From contig JAATGP010000064.1 of assembly GCA_015654635.1 (NCBI GenBank), forward strand, positions 62,001-126,000: a DNA stretch of 64,000 nt. Reading direction: 5' to 3'. Numbering within the stretch: the first letter of the stretch is position 1; the number at the start of each line of letters is the position of its first letter. Both the position numbers and the translations under genes were made by a program. The notes below the pieces were generated by a model, which was given only the letters and a program-made list of their open reading frames with translations, was not told the DNA's origin and ran no database searches. Positions 9,568 to 17,470 of this stretch are shown here, piece after piece. Origin of the DNA: Alphaproteobacteria bacterium. Its GTDB lineage: Bacteria > Pseudomonadota > Alphaproteobacteria > Micropepsales > Micropepsaceae.

Positions 9568-10197
9568 ATGTTCCTTCTTTGGGCCGGTCTTTCTTTCCTT
9601 GTCATGGGATTTGGCTGCGTGGCGATAGACCGCCGCGCCGTGCATTTCTTCTATGACCATGTAAGCCTTCGCTTTCACCGCCTCCTGAACCGCACCACCC
9701 ATTTTGCCAAGGCCGCCCATTGGCTGACAGTGGCTGTCATCGTCGCGGTCGCAAGCTGGTTTTGGCTGCGTGCCAGTACCGGCCCGAACAATGCCGCGGT
9801 CAAACTCGCCTTCCATACCGCGCTCGCCTTCATCCTGGCGCTGGGGCTGGGCACCATCGTCATTCACGCTGCCAAGCTCTTGCTCGGGCGGCGGCGGCCA
9901 CGCGACGAATTGGAACTGAACCTCTACGGCTTCATCCCCTTCGGCTTCGACCTGAAGCACAATTCTTTCCCCTCCGGCCATGCGCTGACGATTTTCTGTG
10001 TGGCAGTGATCGCAACGACGCTGATGCCGCAAGCCGCCATCCTGTGGTTCGCCATCGCCTTGTGGCTGGCATTAACCCGTGCCCTGCTCACCGCGCATTT
10101 CCTCAGCGATGTCTTCATCGGCGCCGGCATCGGTCTCATCAGCACCCGCATCGTGCTGGTGAACTGGTTTCCCGCCCTTGCCTTGCCCTGGTTTTAG
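9568..10197 (+). CDS. PAP2-family membrane phosphatase
   Basis: An integral-membrane phosphatase of the type-2 phosphatidic acid phosphatase superfamily, 209 residues with about five hydrophobic segments. The three catalytic motifs are present in order: KLLLGRRRP (KxxxxxxRP), PSGHA, and RALLTAHFLSDV (the R-x5-H-x3-D block). Substrates in this family include phosphatidate, undecaprenyl pyrophosphate and lipid A phosphates, and the sequence does not decide between them. The start is ATG 9568, where the first hydrophobic helix begins. Confidence 0.85.
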   Translation: MFLLWAGLSFLVMGFGCVAIDRRAVHFFYDHVSLRFHRLLNRTTHFAKAAHWLTVAVIVAVASWFWLRASTGPNNAAVKLAFHTALAFILALGLGTIVIHAAKLLLGRRRPRDELELNLYGFIPFGFDLKHNSFPSGHALTIFCVAVIATTLMPQAAILWFAIALWLALTRALLTAHFLSDVFIGAGIGLISTRIVLVNWFPALALPWF

Positions 10198-10203
10198 CAG
10201 CGC

Positions 10204-10656
10204 TTATCCGCGCCGCGCCCTGAAAAATTCCTTCAGGATCAATCCCGCCTCTTCCGCATCGCCTGCCCGCCCGATCTCTGGGCGGTGATGGCAGGTAGGC
10301 AAATCGAAGAAACGCGGACCGTGCAGAATGGCGCCGCCCTTAGGATCTTCCGCGGCAAACACCACGCGGCCGATACGGGCCATGGCAATGGCGCCCGCAC
10401 ACATGGCGCAGGGTTCCAGCGAGACATAGAGCGTCGTCCCTGTCAGCCGCTCATTGCCGAGCTTTGCGGCGGCGGCCCGGATCACTTGCATTTCGGCATG
10501 GGCCGTCGGATCTTTACGCTCCAGAATGCGGTTTCCGTCCCTGGCGAGCACGAGGCCATCGGCGGAGAGGAGAACGGCGCCCACCGGCACTTCGCCACGC
10601 TCCGCGGCCGCTTTGGCTTCCGCGAGCGCCAGTGCTATGGCTTGTTCGTCATCCAT
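10204..10656 (-). CDS. tadA: tRNA-specific adenosine deaminase / nucleoside deaminase
   Basis: Deaminates adenosine 34 to inosine in tRNA if it is true TadA. The protein has 150 residues. The zinc site of the cytidine/deoxycytidylate deaminase fold is complete: H53-A-E55 and P-C83-AM-C86. The start ATG at 10656 has AAGGA 7 nt upstream. Its start codon overlaps by two bases the best start of the divergent pseudouridine synthase gene, so the two promoters must lie inside each other's coding sequence. A guanine or cytosine deaminase of the same fold is the main alternative. Confidence 0.88.
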   Translation of the reverse strand: MDDEQAIALALAEAKAAAERGEVPVGAVLLSADGLVLARDGNRILERKDPTAHAEMQVIRAAAAKLGNERLTGTTLYVSLEPCAMCAGAIAMARIGRVVFAAEDPKGGAILHGPRFFDLPTCHHRPEIGRAGDAEEAGLILKEFFRARRG

Positions 10657-11503
10657 GGCAGATTCCTTCGTGGCCAAGTCTAGCACCTACAATCCCCGAG
10701 CGTCGGACAAGAAACTCGACGACGACACGCTTGTCCATAAGAGCCTCGGCGAGGCTGACGACGGCCCGCATGCCGACCGCATCGCCAAGGTCATTGCCCG
10801 CGCCGGCGTCTGCTCGCGCCGCGATGCCGAGAAGATGATCGCGGAAGGCCGCGTCACCCTGGACGGCGAAGTGGTCACCACACCCGCCACCAAGGTGAAC
10901 CCCGGTCAGATCGTATGTGTCGACCAAAAGCCGCTGGGCCAGCCGGAAGCGGCGCGTTTGTGGCGCTATCACAAGCCCGCGGGCCTCGTCACCACCCACA
11001 AAGATCCGCAAGACCGCCCGACCGTCTTTGCCAATTTGCCCAAACATCTGCCGCGTGTGGTTTCGGTCGGCAGGCTGGATTTCAATTCCGAAGGGCTTTT
11101 GCTTCTCACCAATGACGGCGATATCGCGCGGCGCCTCGAAATCCCCTCCGCCGGATGGACACGCAAATACCGCGCCCGCCTGTTCGGCAAAGTGACCCAG
11201 GCAGACCTCGACACTTTGGCCGAAGGCGTCGTCATTCAGGGTGTGAAATACGGCCCCATCGTCGCCGATATCGAGCGTAGCCGCGGGGTTTATTCCTGGG
11301 CAACCGTTACCTTGAAAGAAGGCAAGAACCGCGAGGTCAAGCGGGTGATGGAGAGTCTCGGCCTGCAGGTGGCCCGGCTGATCCGCGTGCAATTCGGGCC
11401 ATTTCAACTCGGCCAGCTCGCCGAGGGCGTGGCGGAAGAAATTCCAGCGAAACTTTGGCGCGAACAGCTTGGCATCGGACGCAAGAAGCGCACGAAAGAA
11501 TAG
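10655..11503 (+). CDS. 23S rRNA pseudouridine synthase (RluB/RsuA family)
   Basis: Isomerises uridine to pseudouridine in rRNA. A non-conserved 35-residue N-terminus precedes an S4 RNA-binding domain (RIAKVIARAGVCSRRDAEKMI) and the RsuA/RluB/E/F catalytic domain with the catalytic Asp in VGRLDFNSEGLLLLTNDG. The C-terminal EGKNREVKRVMESLG is also family-typical. The sequence resembles RluB (position 2605) more than RsuA, but the target cannot be proven. No ribosome-binding site precedes the ATG at 10655, so the start is uncertain; the message could be leaderless. Confidence 0.88.
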   Translation: MADSFVAKSSTYNPRASDKKLDDDTLVHKSLGEADDGPHADRIAKVIARAGVCSRRDAEKMIAEGRVTLDGEVVTTPATKVNPGQIVCVDQKPLGQPEAARLWRYHKPAGLVTTHKDPQDRPTVFANLPKHLPRVVSVGRLDFNSEGLLLLTNDGDIARRLEIPSAGWTRKYRARLFGKVTQADLDTLAEGVVIQGVKYGPIVADIERSRGVYSWATVTLKEGKNREVKRVMESLGLQVARLIRVQFGPFQLGQLAEGVAEEIPAKLWREQLGIGRKKRTKE

Positions 11504-11528
11504 CCTTAAACGACATGTTTATGACGGA

Positions 11529-11552
11529 CGCGGGGCTTGGCCTAGCCCCGCG
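11529..11552. other. GC-rich hairpin after the pseudouridine synthase gene
   Basis: Perfect 9-bp stem (CGCGGGGCT / AGCCCCGCG) with a 6-nt loop, 26 bp after the stop codon. There is no T-run on either side, so it is not a classic intrinsic terminator. It may stabilise the 3' end or act with Rho. Confidence 0.45.
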
Positions 11553-11623
11553 AAAGCGCTTGCGGCTTGCACCCTCGTCCTGAAGTGGTAAGAGCACCCC
11601 CCAGATCAGACGGAGTACGTCCC

Positions 11624-11839
11624 ATGAAGAAGTACCAGAAGCCGACGGCCTATGCCGTCGAGACCAAAGACCAGCGCTTTGCCGGGACCTTCGAAGTGCT
11701 CGTACCCGTGCCCGATCGCGTCAAGCCGCACCGCATTGCGGGTCAATTCCCAACCATGCAGGCCGCCGAAGGCTGGCTCCATAGCGACGAAGGCCAAGAC
11801 GCCATCGCTGAACTCTTCGCCAAAGAAAAGGGCCGGTAA
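11624..11839 (+). CDS. small conserved-looking hypothetical protein
   Basis: A 71-residue protein, MKKYQKPTAYAVETKDQRF to the basic C-terminus. It is not recognised as a named family. It has no signal peptide or membrane segment and is rich in charged residues, with a likely small alpha/beta fold. CGGAG lies about 8 nt before the ATG, and codon use matches neighbouring genes, which argues that it is real. It lies 29 bp before a small membrane protein gene and may be co-transcribed with it. Confidence 0.6.
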   Translation: MKKYQKPTAYAVETKDQRFAGTFEVLVPVPDRVKPHRIAGQFPTMQAAEGWLHSDEGQDAIAELFAKEKGR

Positions 11840-11868
11840 GCGGTGCACGGCGTTCCGGCGAGCGCGCC

Positions 11869-12321
11869 ATGACCACCATTCAACAAAGCCGTAGCAAGCT
11901 CGCGCTCCTCACCGCCGCCACCACAATGGCTGCCATAGCGCTGGCGCTGTTTGCGGCGTTGAGCACGTATCTGACGGGGCTGTGGGCTTTCGTCTGTGTC
12001 GCCCTCTTTGCACCGTTGGCGTTGGCTTGCGCCGTGGTCGCCATGAAGGCGGCGATGATGGTGCAGACCCCCGCCATCCTCACCCTCGATGCCACGGGCG
12101 TGGTGTTCACACGCGCCAGCATTCCCCAAATCTTTGCCTGGGATGAAATTGCAAGCTTCGAGGTGCTGGCCGCCGGAAACCGCTCGCGCGCGGCCTGCCT
12201 CGTCCTCAAAGAGCCGCGTGGCGGGCGCCGTTACATTTCCCTGGGCCGTTTCTGGGAACAGAGCGCCGAAGAAATTGTCGAGGCGCTGACCGAGGCGAAA
12301 GCCGCGCACGGCGCCCCCTAA
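11869..12321 (+). CDS. membrane protein with two helices and a PH-like C-terminal domain
   Basis: A 150-residue protein. Two adjacent hydrophobic helices (about residues 15-35 and 38-60) are followed by a soluble beta-rich part starting ILTLDATGVVF. Strand patterns such as FAWDEIASFEVL and RYISLGRFW resemble bacterial PH-like domains that follow membrane hairpins. No named family is recognised with confidence. The gene follows the 71-residue gene and ends one base before the convergent GFA gene. Confidence 0.6.
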   Translation: MTTIQQSRSKLALLTAATTMAAIALALFAALSTYLTGLWAFVCVALFAPLALACAVVAMKAAMMVQTPAILTLDATGVVFTRASIPQIFAWDEIASFEVLAAGNRSRAACLVLKEPRGGRRYISLGRFWEQSAEEIVEALTEAKAAHGAP

Positions 12322-12322
12322 C

Positions 12323-12799
12323 TCAGTTGCCTTTGCCCAATATGGCTTCGCGCCGCGCCAGGCTTTCGGGCGGCCACAGCGCTTCCATATCGTAATAGAT
12401 CGCAAAGGCAGGCACGCCCTCGGACAGCACCACCCAATCGAGTTTGGAGCGCGTGAAGATGTGCGCCATCGGCGGCAGCACGGAGGGATGTTGGAGCGTC
12501 GCCACGCGCAAGAAGCGTATCGCCGGGCGGTGGCCGTAATCGCTCCACAACGCCGTTTGGCAGGAGGGGCAGCGATAGATGTCATGCGGGTTGCCGGATT
12601 CGGTGTGCATCTCGATCGCCTGGGGCGCGCCTACAAGCAGCTTGATGCGGTCCGTCTCGATCACCGCAATGATGGCAAAGGCGGAACTCGTCTGTTTCTG
12701 GCACTCAGTACAATGACAGCAATTGACAAACATCGGCGCCGTTTCGAGGCGGTAGCGCACCGCCCCGCAGTAACACGACCCGTGCAACGGATAGGACAT
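12323..12799 (-). CDS. GFA-family zinc protein
   Basis: A 158-residue member of the Gfa/CENP-V fold, annotated in many genomes as glutathione-dependent formaldehyde-activating-like. Zinc-binding cysteines are visible as SCYCGAV, NCCHCTECQ and RCPSC. Most members have unknown substrates, and the formaldehyde role has been shown for few, so no reaction is claimed. ATG 12799 is preceded by AAGGTG. Confidence 0.82.
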   Translation of the reverse strand: MSYPLHGSCYCGAVRYRLETAPMFVNCCHCTECQKQTSSAFAIIAVIETDRIKLLVGAPQAIEMHTESGNPHDIYRCPSCQTALWSDYGHRPAIRFLRVATLQHPSVLPPMAHIFTRSKLDWVVLSEGVPAFAIYYDMEALWPPESLARREAILGKGN

Positions 12800-12983
12800 G
12801 GCGGTCACCTTCAGCTCCTGGCGCGCCAGACGATCCGTATACGGATTGCGCGAAAACGGACGATCCCTCGACGACAGCGCGACGCCCCCTCCAAAAACTC
12901 TCAACCTTCCGCAGCGGGAGGATTTTATGGGTGGCGCCGCCAACGCGTCTTGATAGCATTGCACTGTAGCACAGGGGCCAGCG

Positions 12984-13664
12984 ATGACCGAACCCGCCGA
13001 AATTGCCTTTCTCTTCGATGTCGACAACACCTTGCTCGACAATGACCGCGTCACCAAGGACCTCAGCGATTACCTGATCCGCGAACATGGCGATTATGCT
13101 CATGATTGCTACTGGGCGATCTTCGAGACGTTGCGAAACGAGCTTGGTTATGCCGATTATCTGGGAACGCTGGAACGCTACCGCGTCCGCTACTTGCATG
13201 ACCCGCGCATCCTGCGCCTAGCCAATTGGCTGATCGATTATCCGTTTGCGGAGCGTCTTTATCCAAGCGCGCTGGAGGCCGTGCATCACGTCGCCCAATG
13301 GGGCGTGGCCGGGATCGTCTCAGACGGCGATGCGGTGTTCCAACCGCGCAAGGTGCACCGGTCCGGCTTGTCGGATGTGTTCGGACGCAATGTGCTGATC
13401 TATATCCACAAGGAAGACGAGCTCACCCATGTCGAGCGCCTTTTCCCCGCCCAGCATTACGTGATGATCGACGACAAGCTGCGCCTTCTGACCGCCATCA
13501 AACAATTTTGGGGCAACCGCGTCACCACCATCATGCCGCGCCAGGGCCATTACGCCCTCGACATGAAAATCCTCACCGACTACCCCGCCGCCGACATCGC
13601 CATCGATACCATCGCCGACCTGCTGCGCCTCCAAAGGGAGGATTTTTTGCGTGTCGAGCAGTGA
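12984..13664 (+). CDS. HAD-superfamily hydrolase
   Basis: A 226-residue haloacid-dehalogenase-like protein. Motif I is FDVDNTLLDND (nucleophile and acid/base Asp), motif II is IVSDGD, a Lys (motif III) is in QPRKVHR, and motif IV is MIDDKLRLL. A helical cap lies between motifs I and II. The family covers phosphatases and dehalogenases; the substrate is not evident. The gene stands alone, with AGGGG upstream of the ATG. Confidence 0.8.
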   Translation: MTEPAEIAFLFDVDNTLLDNDRVTKDLSDYLIREHGDYAHDCYWAIFETLRNELGYADYLGTLERYRVRYLHDPRILRLANWLIDYPFAERLYPSALEAVHHVAQWGVAGIVSDGDAVFQPRKVHRSGLSDVFGRNVLIYIHKEDELTHVERLFPAQHYVMIDDKLRLLTAIKQFWGNRVTTIMPRQGHYALDMKILTDYPAADIAIDTIADLLRLQREDFLRVEQ

Positions 13665-13669
13665 AGAAC

Positions 13670-13748
13670 ACGCACTGATACCATTTTCCTGCGTCATCCC
13701 ACCGCCGGGGTTTTCCGTAGGTGAAAATCCATAGTAATATCAGTGCGT
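13670..13748. repeat. long-armed imperfect inverted repeat
   Basis: Perfect 11-bp arms ACGCACTGATA (13670-13680) and TATCAGTGCGT (13738-13748), with a second inner pair ATTTTC/GAAAAT, enclosing about 40 bp. It fills the gap between the HAD gene and the BTLCP-type gene. It could form a large hairpin in DNA or RNA, or be a small non-autonomous element. It has no T-run typical of a terminator. Confidence 0.5.
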
Positions 13749-13807
13749 TAAATCAATTTTTGGGCAATCCTCCCGCCTTATTCTGACCTCTCGACAGAGA
13801 GGCGGCG

Positions 13808-14494
13808 ATGCTGGCCAAAGGATGGATGATCGGTTTGGCCGCGGCTTTGCTCGGCGGCTGTTCAACAGCGCCGCCACTGCCACGCGTGGCCTTCGGCCCT
13901 TTGCCCGACAACGAGGTGCGGGCCGATGCCCCGGGTGGCTTTGCCAGTTTCTGCGCCCGTTTTGCCCGCCAGTGCCGCGCGCAAGAGAGTGCACCCAGCA
14001 CCGTGGCGCTCGATGACCGCATTTGGCGGCGGCTCTATTACGTCAACCGCGCCGTCAACAAAGCCATTACGCCGGAAACCGACCTCGCCCATTATGGCCG
14101 TTCCGAATATTGGACCATCCCGGCCGATGGCTTTGGCGATTGCGAAGACTACGCTCTCACCAAACGCAGGGACTTGCTGCGCGCAGGCCTGCCGGCATCG
14201 GTGCTGCGCATCGCGGTTGTCGATACACCGAAAAACGGGCGCCACGCGGTCCTCACCGTGTCGACCGATGAAGGCGACTTCGTGCTCGACAATCTGACCG
14301 ACCAGATATTGCCGTGGAATGCGACCGGCTATGTCTGGATTTCAGCCCAGAACCACGCCGATCCGATGCGCTGGGATGCCTTGCGGCCGGCGCAAGACAG
14401 CGGCATCGCGACCGCGGCACAACCCGCCAGCCCGGACAATCAGACCGGTTTGCCCTCGCCCTTGGCGACGCCTTCCCAGAGTCCGTTGAGATAA
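13808..14494 (+). CDS. bacterial transglutaminase-like cysteine peptidase, lipoprotein
   Basis: A 228-residue member of the BTLCP (DUF920) family. The likely catalytic Cys is in GDCEDYAL, the His in GRHAVLTV and the Asp in FVLDNLT, in the order of transglutaminase-like proteases. The N-terminus [18 protein letters not shown] carries a lipobox, so the protein is probably lipid-anchored in the envelope. Relatives such as LapG cleave surface adhesins, but the LapD/LapA partners are not nearby, so that role is only a possibility. The 3' end overlaps by 55 bp the relic end of the convergent mannonate dehydratase gene. Confidence 0.8.
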   Translation: MLAKGWMIGLAAALLGGCSTAPPLPRVAFGPLPDNEVRADAPGGFASFCARFARQCRAQESAPSTVALDDRIWRRLYYVNRAVNKAITPETDLAHYGRSEYWTIPADGFGDCEDYALTKRRDLLRAGLPASVLRIAVVDTPKNGRHAVLTVSTDEGDFVLDNLTDQILPWNATGYVWISAQNHADPMRWDALRPAQDSGIATAAQPASPDNQTGLPSPLATPSQSPLR

Positions 14495-15492
14495 ACCGCC
14501 CCCAGGGCGCGATCGTAAAGACCATAACCGGGTTTGCCGGTTTCGCCCCAGATCATGCGCCCGTGGTCCGGGCGGACATAGCCCGTGTAACCCGTGTCGT
14601 AATAGGCCTTGACGATCTAGCCAATGTCGAGCGAACCGCAGTCGGATTTATGCGCCGTCTCGTGGAAATTGCCCTTCTCATCCACCTTCACGTTGCGCAG
14701 ATGCGCAAAATGGATGCGGCCCTTGCCGGAGAATTCCTTCACCAGCTCCACAATGTTGTTCTTCAGATCGGCACCGAGCGAACCTGAGCACAGCGTCAGC
14801 CCATTGGCCGGGGTATCGACAATCGCCAGCAAGCGGCGCAGGTCGTGCACATCCTTGACGATCCGCGGCAGGCCGAAGATCGGGCGCGGCGGATCATCGG
14901 GATGGATCGCCATCTTGATGCCCGCTTCCTCAGCCGCCGGGATTACGCCTTTGAGGAAAGCCGTCAGATTGGCCCACAGCGTTTCTTCGCCGACCGTTTT
15001 ATATTCATCGAGCAGCGCTTTCAGCTCGCCCGGCTTGTAGCTGGCATCCCAACCCGGCAGGTCGATGCCTTTTTCGGGATCGATCGAATTGACCACATCG
15101 ACATCGAAGGCCAGCGCCGAAGATCCATCCGGCAGTTTCATGTCGAGGATGGTGCGCGTCCAATCGAACACCGGCATGAAATTGTAGCAGACGACTTTCA
15201 ACCCGCAGGTGCCGAGGTTGCGCAGCGTCTCAGCATAATTCGCGATCAGCCGCGCCGCGCTGGGGCGCCCGAGCTTGATATCTTCATGCACCGGCACACT
15301 TTCGATGACTTCGAACTTCAGGCCGTGCGATTCGATCTTTTGCTTCAGCGCCAGGATATTCTCGATGGGCCACACCTCGCCCACCGGCACGTCATAGACC
15401 GCCGAGACGATCCCATCCATGCCCGGAATTTGGCGAATGTAGCTAAGCGACACCGGATCGCTATCGCCATACCAGCGGAAGGTCATCTTCAT
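14440..15492 (-). pseudogene. uxuA: mannonate dehydratase gene interrupted by an in-frame amber codon
   Basis: Intact UxuA converts D-mannonate to 2-keto-3-deoxygluconate in glucuronate breakdown. The frame starts at ATG 15492 ([16 protein letters not shown]) with AAGGA upstream and reads as a normal UxuA for 291 residues, up to [13 protein letters not shown] at 14617-14619 then stops it. In the same frame, 58 further residues of perfectly recognisable UxuA C-terminus follow ([43 protein letters not shown]) to a TGA at 14440-14442. One base change would create the stop from a sense codon such as GAG. The lost part contains the conserved PDHGR segment, so the short product is probably inactive. 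No other hexuronate gene is adjacent. Confidence 0.88.
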
Positions 15493-15625
15493 CGGGCAGG
15501 TCCTTATAAGTGGTACCGCCCCCAGCATTACCCGACAGCAGCCATTTTGTCATCGTTGGAGCGCCAGCCATGACAGACGGTCGCGGAAATTTGACGGCCG
15601 CCTCGCCCAGATTGCCCGGTGCAAT

Positions 15626-16093
15626 TCAATTGCCGTGCGCGCGGCGCCTGGACGTTAGGCGGTGAATTATGAACAAAGCTGGCAACACAATCCCGGCACA
15701 CCAATGCGCCAAGGTCACCGCGGTAAGCAGTTGCTCGTTTCCCAGATAATAGAGCAGATAACCTGATCCAATCAGCCAGGCCAGCACGCCCAACAGGATA
15801 ATCCCGGAAATGCCGCGCTGACCGGACTTCCAGGCATTGACGATATGCGCCCCCCAGAGAAGCCCTAACGTCCAAAGGGAAGCGAAAGCGAAAAAGCCGT
15901 GAGCGGCGCGCCACCAGAATTCCAGGGGATGCGGGTGCGGCCCGAATTCCGTCTGCTGCTGCAGAAAGTAATGAAAAACGAGCCACAGAACACCGGTAAG
16001 CCAGAGCCCCGCACCAACGCCGTAAATAGTGGATCGCAGGGACCGTGGCAGGCGGGCCGGCGCTTGGGGTTTGGACGTCGTGACGACGGTCAT
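15626..16093 (-). CDS. four-helix membrane protein with paired histidines, possible di-haem b-type cytochrome
   Basis: 155 residues, four predicted membrane helices (about residues 24-44, 62-84, 97-117, 124-145). Histidines sit near both membrane faces of helices 2 and 4: H65 and H83 in helix 2, H130 and H144 in helix 4, with H41 at the end of helix 1. Pairing H65 with H130 and H83 with H144 would bind one haem on each side, as in small membrane cytochromes b. It is the last gene of the ten-gene redox operon and overlaps the apbE stop by ATGA. Inferred role: carry electrons between the quinone pool or cytoplasm and the flavinylated periplasmic protein. The family was not identified by name; it resembles DUF4405-like electron-transfer proteins in layout. 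Confidence 0.6.
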   Translation of the reverse strand: MTVVTTSKPQAPARLPRSLRSTIYGVGAGLWLTGVLWLVFHYFLQQQTEFGPHPHPLEFWWRAAHGFFAFASLWTLGLLWGAHIVNAWKSGQRGISGIILLGVLAWLIGSGYLLYYLGNEQLLTAVTLAHWCAGIVLPALFIIHRLTSRRRAHGN

Positions 16094-16974
16094 GAAGATT
16101 TTCCGATATTGTTCCAGCCAAAACGCCTGTCATAGATCTGGGCACACGCTCCGTAAGCAGCGAGGATCGAGGCGCTTTTCTCTCCCGTTGCCATAACGAC
16201 CTTGGTCAATGCATCGGCATCCACGCAATCTTGCGCCACAACGGAAGCAAACCGCCAGATCCCATCGCCGCTATCACCGCGCGGATCGACATGGGCTCCT
16301 GCCTCTTCTGCTCCACAACTTCTCTTCGCCATACGGCCGCAGGAACTGGCAATACTGCCATTTTCCACCTCAGCAAACATTGCGACGTCCTCGTTGTAAT
16401 CGTCTGGAACCAGTTGAATACGCTCGCTGCCTATGCCCGCCACCCGCAGATCGCCGCCCGCATTCACACATACCCGCGCCGGTGAGAATGTCTGCAGGGC
16501 CGAAATGGCACAATCCACCGCGTAGCCCTTGGCAATCCCACCGAGATCGATCCATAGCGGCCTTTGAAACGCGATCGTATGATCCTTAAGAAAAACTATG
16601 TCGCGCCAACTGCCGTCGGCATCCGGCACAGGTGCATGCTCGGGCGCAGGCAGCATCCGTCGCGCAACCAGTTCCGGCGCTACGGTAATATCGAAGATTC
16701 CATCGCTGATCTCCGAGAGAGCAATCGCACGCCTCAGGACCCCTTGGGTGTGCGCGTCGATCGTAACGGGTTCGCGACAGGCTTTGTGGTTGAGACGGAA
16801 AACATCACTGCCCGCCTCGCGAAAGCTCATCAGCCGATGAATAACAGCGATCGCATCGAAGGCGGCGTCGATGGCCTCATTCGCGCGATCTGGGAGAAGT
16901 CCTTCCACCCGTATACGGACAAAAGTTCCAAGGAGCGGACGGCACCGCTCAACGGGGCGCAAGAACGACCGCAT
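16090..16974 (-). CDS. apbE: FAD:protein FMN transferase (ApbE family)
   Basis: Transfers FMN from FAD to a Thr/Ser of target proteins. The 294 residues show the family N-terminus RCRPLLGTFVRIRV, the flavin/metal-site motifs DLGGIAKGYAVD and NAGGDLRVAG, and a C-terminal DADALTKVVMATG. No signal peptide or lipobox is visible, unlike many ApbE proteins, so its side of the membrane is unclear. The start at ATG 16974 lies inside the end of the upstream FMN-binding gene (26-bp overlap); that gene encodes the obvious substrate. It is coupled by ATGA to the four-helix membrane protein. Confidence 0.9.
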   Translation of the reverse strand: MRSFLRPVERCRPLLGTFVRIRVEGLLPDRANEAIDAAFDAIAVIHRLMSFREAGSDVFRLNHKACREPVTIDAHTQGVLRRAIALSEISDGIFDITVAPELVARRMLPAPEHAPVPDADGSWRDIVFLKDHTIAFQRPLWIDLGGIAKGYAVDCAISALQTFSPARVCVNAGGDLRVAGIGSERIQLVPDDYNEDVAMFAEVENGSIASSCGRMAKRSCGAEEAGAHVDPRGDSGDGIWRFASVVAQDCVDADALTKVVMATGEKSASILAAYGACAQIYDRRFGWNNIGKSS

Positions 16975-17470
16975 AGCTTGCGAGGAGACGATGAATTCCC
17001 TCGGTGATGTGCTGAGACGACAGAGTTGCACCGGAGATATTTTGAATATCCTTGGTCAGTTCCAAGGATACTCCATCTTTTTTTCCTTTGAATTGGGCAA
17101 GCCATTTGGGATTTCGGACTTCGCCACCCACATATTCTCTGTATTCCAGGATTTCGACCGATTTGACGGCACCGTGTTCATCGAGTGCCAAGGCAAAGGG
17201 GATGAATTCATGATCACCGGTCACCTCATCGGCGATGAACCATCCACCGCCCGCCACACGCCAGGTTTTCAGCTGCCGGCCGGGGACACTGACGCCGCTT
17301 TTTCGTTCAATGGAGGCCGCTTGTGCGTCACTGATGACGCGAAAGTCCTGCGTGAAAGTCCGCCCGGGAAACATCACCTGTTGGGCCTGCGCGACGCTCA
17401 AATAAACGGCAGCTTGAGACGGCTCTGTGAGCATCAACGCAGCAGGAAGCAGAAGAAATTGTACCTTCAT
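16949..17470 (-). CDS. exported FMN-binding domain protein (flavinylation target)
   Basis: 173 residues. A signal peptide (MKVQFLLLPAALMLTEPSQA) is followed by an FMN-binding domain of the NqrC/RnfG type. The flavinylation motif SGAT is at residues 146-149, so T149 is the predicted covalent FMN site; the Asp that usually precedes it is replaced (QNISGAT). The neighbouring ApbE is the expected modifying enzyme. The gene is coupled to FTR1 by ATGA (17467-17470). Inferred role: a periplasmic one- or two-electron carrier serving the iron permease/cupredoxin module. Confidence 0.85.
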   Translation of the reverse strand: MKVQFLLLPAALMLTEPSQAAVYLSVAQAQQVMFPGRTFTQDFRVISDAQAASIERKSGVSVPGRQLKTWRVAGGGWFIADEVTGDHEFIPFALALDEHGAVKSVEILEYREYVGGEVRNPKWLAQFKGKKDGVSLELTKDIQNISGATLSSQHITEGIHRLLASYAVVLAPR

